Source of the DNA: Nautilus pompilius
Taxonomy: Eukaryota; Mollusca; Cephalopoda; Nautilida; Nautilidae
Length of the DNA stretch: 64,000 nt
Assembly (NCBI GenBank): GCA_018389105.1
Contig: JACATO010001658.1
Span: forward strand, 62,001-126,000
Direction: 5' to 3'
This document shows, piece after piece, positions 23,382 to 35,300 of the stretch; within the stretch, counting starts at the first letter, position 1, and the number at the start of each line of letters is the position of its first letter. The position numbers and the translations under genes are program-made. Under the pieces are notes generated by a model, which did no database searches, was not told the DNA's origin, and saw nothing but the letters and a program-made list of their open reading frames with translations.

Positions 23382-26300
23382 ATGACGACTGACACACTAG
23401 CAACAGGGCTGGCTTTCACCCAGACCGAGCACACGGTCACGGGCATACTCTATATAGTTTTAGGTGAGTACAATTTTGGAAATATGACTCTCTTCGTTTC
23501 TATTCGTACCATTATCGTAACCACAGAACTCGTCACAGTAAGCGTTTTATTTGATATTTGGAAAGACAAAATCATATAGATACAGAAATACAGAAAGAGA
23601 GAGAGAGATACGGTGTATAATTCTGCGATTACTCCGCACTTTTGAAGATTTGGTTTTATTATGTAACCATAAATTATCATCAGCATTTTGCGGACGGCCG
23701 GGGGTGTGGTGTGGCTCGGAGCCATACCAGGCCGACGAGAACGATTGAAGTGGTTTCTCGTTGCTTTCCTTAACAAATGCGAGTGCGCGACAAAGGCCCT
23801 ATTAAAACTCTACCTTTTGGATATGGGATAAAACCCAAAAACCCGTAAACGAAAAGGGAAAAAAAAAAAAAAAAAACACGTGCACACCACCGGTTGTGAG
23901 TAAACCGCCACTACGCCAAACCGAGTCGTTTTGACTGGGATTCGAACTCGGGGCCCTTCAACCATAGCAGGTTGCCATTAGACTGCCGCATGGCTTAACG
24001 TCGCTTTGACTCTTGAGATGTCACGAATTTTTAATAATCGGAGGCAATTTTTTTTTTTTTTTAAAGTTAATAACAGAACGCTATTGGTGACGTGGTATTT
24101 GCTGGAGGTAGAGGGTTAATCCGGAGTCGTGTCTCCCCCCCCCCAACGCCTGACCAGTGGTAACCGAACTAGCTGCTGAACGTACGTTTCAACGACCTTT
24201 TCCCGTGACCGTTATCAGAGTTTGCTCCTGTCTCTGAGAAGCGGTGATGTCGGCTTGCAGGAAGGGTTGTTGTTGTTGTTATTTTTAAAAAAAAATATTT
24301 TAATTTTTGGTTTTACGAGTGGCCGGGTGCGGGTTTGAACCTGCGGCCCCCCCCCTTTGGTCGGAGTTTTCCTAAACAAGGGTTTTGGCAAACGCTTTAG
24401 CCGACTCTAAGGGAGTTAAGTTTTACCCTAATTTTTTTGTTGTTGTTGTCTTTTTTGTTGCTGAAAGGTAAGAAGGGTGCAGTTCGATAATCTACCAAGA
24501 CGTTCACGCGCGTATTTCTAGCGGCTATGAAAAAGTATTTATATTAGATCGATTTCCAATCACCCCTCGACGTCTAGCAACTGGCGAAGCATAAACTTCA
24601 TGGATCGCTCCTTCAAAGCTCCCTCGCTTACAGTAGCGATGTAGTAGATCAGAGGATCAGAACCCATTCCTAGTCGCCGTGTCAAAAGCCTGATCTTCTA
24701 GCAGATCTTACCTATTTAAACCACCCAGTTTCATTCAACATCTTTTTGTTACCATTTAGGGATGTATCTCCGCAGCCTTCCCCGTCTGTGCCAACGCTCT
24801 AGAATTGGAACGACGCTGGCATAGCGCTGACATTCACACCTTCGTAGAACTTGGCTTTATACAAACTATATAAGATGTATATTAAAGGCAAAAGAAAAGA
24901 AAAAAAGGGTCGAGAATAGATCCTACAGATACAAAGTTTTTCTCAACAGAAGAAATTCCTGCATATCGCTGCAGAAGTTGTTTCGCCTTAAATGACAATG
25001 TAAACAAGTCAGGTGATTTTCCTTCTCTTTTCATTAATCTAAGGAAGAAATTGTTAAAAATTGTTTAAAATATCTTTTATTTGATAGAACGCTTCCAGTT
25101 TATTTAATTTAGCAAGAAAACTATGCCAGCAATCAGTCACTAATAATCCGAAAATTTTTGATATTGTAATTAAATTCAACATTTCGCATCACGCTGCGCA
25201 GAGATACAGGAAGTGGAGACCTTTCAATAAAATTTGTTTTTACTGACTTGTGAAAGTAGAAAAAATAATATACACTTCCAGAAGTTTCTATCTTAAATGT
25301 CAGACATAAGTAAACAACAACATCAAATAATAAAAATTAAATCCCTGACTGCACAAGGAAAGCGAACAAACTAAACATTATGAACTAAAATGGAAAAAAA
25401 AAAATTAAAACTTTCGGTTTTACTTTAAAAAAAATTTTTTAGTTTGGAATATTTTTGTCATTTTAAATGTCCATAATATTTTTTTTTTAAAATATCTACA
25501 GCTCACGTGACTTATTCGTGTTAGCACGACTGACGTCATCGGTTAATGCTCTAAATACTGCTTCCAAGCGAGGCTCGAAAGGTCATGGGGTCACTAAAAT
25601 TTTATAGAAAGGCTGATGGCTATAGTTGGTTATGCGTTTCACCAAAACTGAAGGATGAAACACATTTTAGGGTAAAGAAATGTTTTCTTATTATATTTTT
25701 AAAGCCAACAGCGGTTAAAACAAGTAACAGAAATTCCTTTTGTGTGTGTGTGTTAGTTGCAATCTTCAGCGCCATAGAAATTCACTACCTTATCTCTTAT
25801 TATTTGCTTACGTTTTTTGCATTTTTGCATTCGTTAACTATATATACTTTAAATGCGTTATCAATTTTCGACATTACAAACAATAAAAGTCATTCTAACA
25901 AATGTTCTGCTGAATTCAGTAGGCATTTACAATTTATGCTTTAAAGCTGTAAACCAGTAGGTGAAGTCTTCGGTTATGCACTTAGGAACCGGTTGATGGG
26001 AAATACTGAATGGCGGCCCAACGATCATCAGCACTGCCCGTCGATATCGTGTCCTCCAAACGTCCGGGGGTGTAATACAATTAACAGACTCCTGCGGAGT
26101 TCGGACCTGCTGGACCTCATTGTAGCACGAAAAACTACGATGGCTAACTTGGAGCGCCGCTATCCATTCTCATCCAACATATGGAATATCAAGGTTCGAA
26201 TGTTTGAGACGGTGCATGTTCTCTGACGGATCAAGAGTGTCCCGGGCCTTGTGTTTCTGAGAGGCCTACCTCGGTAAATAGTGGTCCTTCTACGTCTTCC

Positions 26301-29300
26301 CGAGGGGCGACGCAAAGGACAAGGATAATAAGTGCTCATGCAAATAGAAAAGCATCGACATTCTACAATGGAATGCTGAGGGAGTGTACAATTACCAAGG
26401 CTAACCTCATCACCATTTACAGTCAGGTGCGTCAAACGATGGTTCATCTGTACCTTGATAGGTGGCAAAGCAACAATTCACCCTCACATGGTGCATTCAT
26501 GGTTTAAGAACATGACGGAGATTTTAGGCATCTCCTGCCAGCGCAATCCCTGGATCTCAATCCAACGGAGCATCAGTGGGATAAACTGGAAAGACACGTT
26601 CGCCATCACGACCCTTTGCCTACCCCGCTCCGTACACAGCAGCGCACGATATTAATGACTGGATAGGAAGATTTTCCTCAAACACCTTCCAGCATCTTGT
26701 GGATTCTATGTCACTTGTGTCACGTCTGTTATTCCGGCAAAATCAGCAAATTCATTCATTAAATCCTACAAAGAAATTAAGTAAACATTCTTAATCAATA
26801 GAAGGAGAGTAATCGGAGAAGAAATAGAGTAGAGGGTGATATAACAGGACAAAAGATGACTGCAGAACTTTACTAATCCCACATGAAGATCTCAATCCTC
26901 AAGAAGGGGAAAACAAGACGAGGGAAGATAGATGTAGACCGGTCGGTTTGTCAACCTTTACTGGAAAAAATGTAAACATCCCCAACACACGACTGATGTA
27001 GTATTTGGAGAAGAAAAGCTCTCTTATCAAAGAGCAGGCTGCTTTCCAAAAATACCAATCAGTCAATCGATTAAAGACTAGGAAGCTCACCTGGTACAGG
27101 AGATAGGAAATACCTTTTAAAACAAGAAAACATTACTCGAAATTTGAGTGGATCTACAGAGACCTTACGACAAACTCTGGAACTTTAACTAATCAGAAAT
27201 GGAGTAAACGGCAATATGCTTAAATGGGCCCACCAGTTTCTATACAAGACTGGAACAAGGCAAAGCAGAAAAAAGAAGACTGAAAAGTAAAGTCCCACAA
27301 GGCGGCGTGTTATTGCCCACGCTCTTTCTCGTCCTCATAGATCATCTAATTGCAGAACTCCCATCGCAGAGCGGATGCAGGATCCGATGGCTGCGATGTG
27401 CAGAAAGATATCTGACAACAGCAAGTGCGAGGATGCAAGATGCGAACGGCAGACCAGGAGACTGGACATCAAAATGGGTGACCACCATCGACAAGTCCAA
27501 GCCTACAACACGCATATTCAGCATAGCCAAACGGTACAACCGGTAAAACTACAGGTGCTATAGACAAACTATACACCACAGGAGGAAACATCGACATTGT
27601 TGGGCATCACCGTGGACAAACACCTTACTAAAGCAAGACAAAGAACGGCGCTCGTGAAAAAATTGTCAGGAAACCACAAGTGGGGGGAGGTGTGTGGGGC
27701 AAAAATCCTTAAAAACGTTTTTATATGGGTGGCGTGCGGTCCACTCTAAATTATGGAATTGCAGCCTGGGCAACGGCGAAGACAAATCTTTACAAAGTAA
27801 ACCAAAGCCCACAATAAATGACTGCAATTAATAACGGGATTCACGCGAGCAAGACAATGGAAAGCATGACAGAATTAACAATGAAAGACAGAAGTGAAAC
27901 AAAATTTGTAATCCAAGAAGCCAAGTTCCAGAGAATGCGTTTTATATATAACCGCCCCCAAACCATTAAGAACTTTAATGAACCACTGCGTACTTACAGA
28001 GTAGATGCGCCATAAAAAAGAAGCGATTGCAGTTCATCAAACTGGACGCCCGACTGACTCCAAAAGGCAGCCGATTAGACGAAGTCAGGAACGCACCAAT
28101 GCAAGGGAACTGCCCACGAAGGATGGTTTTGCGACGAACACAAATAAAAATGAGAGGGCGGAGACCTACGAAGAAAAACGGAACATGTCTCTTTCTGTAA
28201 CTGGAGAGTACTGTACTAGTTATAGAACAGAAATAGATGTAACCGCAGAGAGCCCCTCGGACAACAACACTCAAAGTTATCTCTATTAATGCCACGTCAG
28301 ACGCGCAACCCCTAGAATCCCAGCAAGGTATTAAAAAATGGGCTGCAACAAGGAACTTGGATCCACTTCAAGCAACAGCAAGACTGGTGGCACCGCAGTA
28401 GATCCGATCTCATCGTGATATCAGGGAAAATGAAACTACAGATTATCTAGTCAAAGATGGGTCCAAGGAAGAAGACAGGGAAGAATTCACATCACATCAG
28501 GACTGAAAAAAGGAAAACAGAACACCAAACTTATCCCCATCACCAGTTCAAATGTAACTCGGTGAGACGGAAATGCTCTTTGATCCGAGTTCCATTGGAA
28601 TGTCCTCAGGATAAGCTCCCCAGACAAGACCCCCCCTAACCTTCACGCACGCACACCGAGCAGAAGATTCGCTCTAAGGCACATCGGCACAACCAGGTGA
28701 AAATCGTCAACACGGCGAACTCTCCCCCCCACTGTAGAACCGGTAAAGAGACGGCAGACAGAGCACGTGTTCTACAGAAGCATCCCCCTCTACAAAGTGA
28801 GAAAGACAACACGGCCAGGCCCGCACCACCTTTTACAGAAGAAGCCGATTGGTTACGGGGGGGGGGAGGGACCGGCTCCAGACCGGCTGGTACCTCCGGC
28901 ATCTTTTATTCGAACAGCTGGTGTTCAGGTGTAGACTCAAGACGACGAACGACAGAAATCTTTCTGGACCAATTACACGTCCCGGTGGCCGTCGTGGGTG
29001 ACTATCGGAGCGCACGGCAAGATCGACAAAAATCGAAGCAACCGTCTCACCGAATCAGAGCGACGCGGACCCCCTTTTACATGGAAAGGGACATCTGAGT
29101 ACTGTTTTGTCCGTGCAGATTCTCAGGTGTTGAGCACCCGAGGAATGAGTTGTGATGGCATACGCGGCTACATCAAAACGTCGCGAAACTGACGCCCCGT
29201 TACCTTGACAGCAAACAGCTGACTGCCAGTCCACGGCGGACATATGGAAGGATCTACCGCACTGCAAAAAGAATAGGCAATGGAGATTGACAGGTTTTTG

Positions 29301-32300
29301 TTGTTTTGTTGTTGTTGTGTTGTTATACAGGAAAGCCCCATTTGTATACATTTATGTTAAACGGATGCTATCGGTTTTTTGTAGGAATTCTGGGAATAAT
29401 CGGCAATGGGACCCTGGCGGTCATGTTGGCGCGGACTAAAGACTACACAAGCATCGAAATACCAACTTCACATTCAATTTGCCATTGCAAATATTCTGGT
29501 CGTAGCCGGCTTTCCGTTCACTGGATCCTCGAGTATAGCGGGAAGGTGAGAGTGTCCATGATCTCGTAGCACACGAGGATCATCTTAGTAAAATTTCTAG
29601 TTAAATTAGATCTTGTAGTTTTTTTCCTTCTTTTTAAATGGCAAGCTGCAATTTTTTTTTGGCAACGTTATTTCTTCCGCAGCGGTGACTGTCACAGAGA
29701 CTTAGTTATATAACCTAATATGAAATGGCATTTCTATTTATTACCTTTGAAAGTATCTGGTTGTGGTTACGGAAGGTAAGGGAGCCTAGAAGCATCGTCT
29801 GTCAGAGGTGTCTTTCCCGTTGGTTCACTTCCACACACACACACACACGCACGAGAAATAGCGGCACAGTTCCTTTTTATAGTCACGTGATCCGACAGCA
29901 GGAGAAAGCGGAGAAGAGGCTTCAGCTCGCAAACGCGAGAGATCTCGGATAAGTTTCGTTTTTTTGCTTTCAAGTCTGTCGCGTGGTCCAGACCGGCCTC
30001 AATACAGAGCCGCCCATGTTTTCCTATTTTCAGGTGGTTGTTTGGCAGCGTCGGGTGCCAGGCGTATTCTTTCGAAGGCATGCTGGCCGGCATAGCTTCC
30101 ATCGGCTTCGTGATAGCCGTCTGCATCGAGCGATACGTGGCCACTTGCTGTAAAGAGACATGTAGGTATATCGACCTAGTTCCCTCTCCCCCCTCTCTCT
30201 CTCCGCCACAGCCGCGGTACGTTGCACGGAATGAATAAATGGAACAAAAGAATTTCCAAATGGATAAACTTCTCCTAAATATGGAAGATTTACTCTTCCG
30301 GTTTGACGTTGTGTGCCACCCCCCCCCAACTTTGACAGGGTTCTCCCACCCACACCGGCCATGTGAGTTTCATCCGGGCATTTTTGGCTTTCTCCCATAT
30401 CTTAAAAAAGTACAAGATTTGTAGTAGGGAAATTTCGGGGTGGGGGGTGTAATGCCTCACAGTCGCCGTCTCTGGAAGGACCGGGCCTCCAGGAACGTGA
30501 TGCTGGGTCAGTCAGCGCCCCATCATCGTCACGACGGCCGGAAACCGCAGAGAAGTTACGCGCAGTCGCAGTAAAACAGGAAATGAAAGCGAAATCCTGT
30601 TCAAGATTCTCATTAACTCAACTGCTAAAGAATTAAAAAAAAAAAATTTTTTTTAGATTCTTATTTCTCACTTTAATTAATAAGAGAAAAAAACTTTTTT
30701 TTCCTTCTAAATTTTAATATCTGGAACCAAAAAGCACAAAGAAACAGAAAATATTAATATTTTTCAATAGTAATAATGATGTTTCTACGTATAAAATATA
30801 ATACAGCCAGCATTTTCCTTAGGTGCCCTATTGGTTCCAATTGCCACCTGAGTGCTTATTGGAACTCATCGAATATCTCCAGCTGACATTAGAAGCCAAG
30901 TGACACTGAACACACCTGGCGGATAGCCCTTCTTGATCTTTGGTAGTGAAAGAATGGAAGAGGAAAAACATTATAAACCTATTGAAGTAATTTTACTCTT
31001 GGCTGCTTTGTCAGTAACACGGGAAGAAACTATCCTGTGATGTAGTACATGTGGGTCTATTTAGTCCCTTGCACCTGACACTTTGTAATACTGCGGCGTG
31101 AATTCTTGAAGCTATTGTATTCATTGCCACCCAAGCTGTAATCTGTTCTGCCACATACTGTATAGAACAATGGATACACTTAATTCTTAAAGCTTTTCCT
31201 CATTATGGTAGGACATTTGGATGATTGCAAGCATTCAGCTTATGTAGGCATGGACAAATTGTTTTAGAAACCCCTTTTTTTCAAAAGAACTATTGTTTTC
31301 CAAATAACTGCTGAATGTTTGGGCCATTTTGTTTCCTAGCACTGATTCCAAGATTTTCTCAGGGTGAATAATCACCGATAAGTGGGAAGAGGTGGCTGGT
31401 CTTTGTTGTCTAACTTCCTATTATTAAAATTTGTCAGTGTTTATTTTTTTAAAAAAGTATTTTTCAATTACTCTAAAGATTTTGGAATAATTTTCAAGAT
31501 TAGACAAATGGCAGAAAAATAATTGAAATAAGTGATTATTAGATTTTGAAATGAGCAGTACTGCTTTTAATTACATTATAATATTTGGTTTCAGATCGAA
31601 CTAAGTACCCGAATTCGAGTAATACCATTGTGTTGCTTATTTGGGGAAATGCCTTGTTTTGGGGACTCATGCCATTACTTGGATGGTGTCGGTGAGTGCA
31701 TTTCTTTTGTTCTTCTGACAGTCAAACAGCTAAACAGAAGGTATAAAAGGACACACGACTCTGGCATCACAGAAATAAAATTCATACAAATCACCCAGGT
31801 TAATTTTTTTTAGTTCTGACTTCATGCCCTGACATGCATACTCCACATACTCATAGAATGTATATCTACGATACAGTTTAGCCAATTTATTTCTTATTGT
31901 TGTAATGAAAACATTTTTGAAAGCCTATAGCCATTAACAAAACAAGAATGGCCTAATACAGTTTTCAGTTTCGTTGATGAATCAAAGTCTTGGAGCTGCA
32001 ATATTTGAATATGGAATGATAGCAATGATTTGTATCACATACATAATGTTAGAATCATCAAGCTTTTTAACTTAGCACTACTACATATTTGATTTACCAT
32101 TTTGTGTGTTACATTATGTGACAGTACATCCATGTTTACAGATATAATGGTAGAAAGAGATGAAGACCATCTTTGTTTCTATGGCAAATCAATACTGTAC
32201 TGACAGGTGGACAGATAAGATTGTTGCTCATCTTTCAGATTGCTATTATAATGAAATCTGGATGAATCTATCTTCTAAAATAAGTAAACACTGAACATTT

Positions 32301-35300
32301 AAAAGAAAAGCGAATATAAAGAGCTGTTGTTAATGAATTTATTTTGGCCAGATGCTATGGCAGCTGCAGTAATGAGTACCAGATTTAACATATGGGTAAG
32401 TTTCTTTGTAGTCTTTCAAAATGCTCCTAGCTTTCACCATTTGATGATACATGCTGAATAGTCTTTGACCTGAAATTCATGACATCCTTGACCCTCAGAT
32501 TACTTACCATTGATGATACATGCTGAATATTGCCTTTGATCCTTGACTCCCAGATGATTACCATTGATACATGCTGAATATTACCTTTAACCTGAAGTTC
32601 ATGACATCCTTGACCTCCAGATGACGTTTTAAAGTCCATTGTTACTAAAAAAGATACCCTGAACTATAAAAGATGTTAGCATATAAATAATCTCATCATT
32701 AAAAGAAAATGGCTGCTGAAGTTCTTTTCTATTATTTCAGTCAACCAAGAAATCAAGCAAAGTTTACCTTTGCTGTTAGCAACCAAAAAACAGCATCATA
32801 TTCATCCTTGCAGTTATGATGGGAAACATGCAAGCACATTAGGTGGTGTTGGAAGACACAAAATGTTCCTGCACATGTTAAGATTTCTGATTTCATTGTT
32901 TCTGTAATGGTTTTAACAAATGCTAGCAGGCTGTAACCAGGTTCTACTGGACTGGATACATTTCTTGGTGCATGAAGGGAATTCTTATTTCTGTGCAATG
33001 CTGTATTAGTAGTAAATGTCTTGCTATAAAATTTGAAAGTATTCATTACATCTTTTTTTTTTTTTTTTGTAGAGGCACCAAAATTAACATATCTCCAGAT
33101 TATTAAACCCTCTCAAAGATTTCAGTTACAATTGCAAATCTTCTATATACAGTATATTAATTTTTTCCTAAATATTTCTAATGATTTTTAGGTTTGCAAG
33201 AAACTTAGTAAATTTAAAAATACAGTCTTGGAAAAAAAATGAAATGATGGCAGCACAGAGCTGTTACATTCAAGGAAAAATCCATTTACATTATACTTCT
33301 GGAAAACAGAGAGAAAGGTATAACATGAAATATAATTTTTAACACTTTTTTTTACAGTTATGGGTTGGAGCCAACTGGTGTGTCATGCACAATCAATTAC
33401 CAGATAGTGGACCAACAATACAAGTCTTTCATCCTTGCACTCTTTTGTTGCTGTTTTGCTATATTATGGCCAATTGCCCTGATATGCTTGATGAAAGCTT
33501 ATAGCGCTCTTGCCAGGACACCTGCATCAGAAAGAGACAGAGAGAAGGAGGCTTTCACCGAAGAACAGATCACAGCAGTAAGTAGCAGACAATCTTTTTA
33601 AATGTTTGCCACCAAGGGAAATGGCCTTGGACTAATCTTTCACTTGTAATTTAGAAAAAAAAAACAAAAAAATTTTTTAACATTATTACACTAGAGAAAT
33701 TCAAATGAAAACTGGGGGCTGGATGCCATTATGGCAATGTTTCTTTTGAATGTCCCCAGTTATAGAAAATATTTTTTAGAACTATAAAAAATAAGCATTA
33801 CATTTATCTCTACTGGTTTGGCCAGTTACAACATTTTATTACATCTAACTCTACTGGGCTGGCCAGTTGCAACATTTTATTACATCTAACTCTACTGGGC
33901 TGGCCAGTTGCAACATTTTATTACATCTAACTCTACTGGGCTGGCCAGTTGCAACAATTTATTACATCTAACTCTACTGGGCTGGTCAGTTACAAGTTTT
34001 TCAAAGTCTATTAATGTTGGAAATGATTGTTGAATGATTTGGATATTTGTCTTGGGACAGCTTATTATTGTATTCTTTTCACTATAAATTCTCAATCTAC
34101 TCTCCCAAATTCACAGTAGGATGTAGGATTCTTTCGATTTTATTAAAATTTTTTTTTTCAAAAGGCATTTTCAGGCTAATAAACAGGTGTGTGTGTGTGT
34201 GAGGTGGGGATGTCAATAGAAGTTAAAACAAAAATACATACTCATGAAATCCAAATCCTGATATTTTTAGCTACCCATTTTGTAAAATGTTTGTGCGGGC
34301 AAAAATATTTAGTGATGATGGAGTTTATCAAGTTTAATTATGTCCAAATGGTTAGACTGCTATGACTAAGGGCCAGAGTTTGGGGGATCAGCTAGGTTTG
34401 GCATCCCTCCTTGGTATGGTTTCTTCTCACTCTTCATGAGATGACCTTGCTGGTCCCCTCTCCAAAACCCAGTAGGGATTTTCTGGCTACTTGTGGCAGG
34501 GGTAACTCTGGACTGGCTTGCATTTTGACCAACACTAGAGAGCCCCCCACCCAGGCAACTCACTTAGTCAACCCGATGAGTTGAGGCCATTGTGGCTATG
34601 AATGGCGCTGTTTCAGTCAGCCATCAGTAAACTGAATGCACATCATGTGTAGTCCAGTGGTTTCAAAGACATCCAGAGATTGCTTTAGTCGCACACAGTT
34701 TGTCATCATGATAACCTCATCAAGTGAGTGACCTTGAGAAAATAGCAGCAGCTGCTCTCTTGATTTAACTCTTCTCTCTTCATACACTATCCAAAACTGA
34801 CATCATGATGCAGGTGCTCATGCTATAGTTATTTGTTGGACCACCATCAACAAACTTGGCTGTGGAACAAACAAGAATTTTTAATAGCAGTAGGTCTAAT
34901 TTACATATAAAAGTTCTTTTTAACCCTTATGATGCTGAAAGCAGATATGTCTGCTTTGACATTTATAGCCATTTGATGCTAGATTTACCTTCTATTGGGA
35001 TAAGTGGAATACCCTCACATCTATGAAAGCCCAGCAGCAATTTTCTGACCAAATTCCTAATTCCATTTTTTGGTGGATAATTGAAACATTCCAAGCTCAA
35101 AATTTAATTAAGTACCAAAAGGGTTAAAGTTGAAACTTGCATCATGGTAACAATAAGGGCACACTGGGGGTGCAAATGTTGTCCAGTGTGCTTATGATGG
35201 AAAGGTTTTTCTTAGCCAAAATCTCACCACTGGTGATCGTTCAGGGTGTTTGTTTGCTTGAATGACCAATTTCTCTTTAATTCTGTTAATGAGTCCCATG

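Noticed and set aside
23885-24005. Functional tRNA gene
   Set aside because: A B-box match exists but acceptor and anticodon stems do not pair by eye; a SINE remnant is the better reading.
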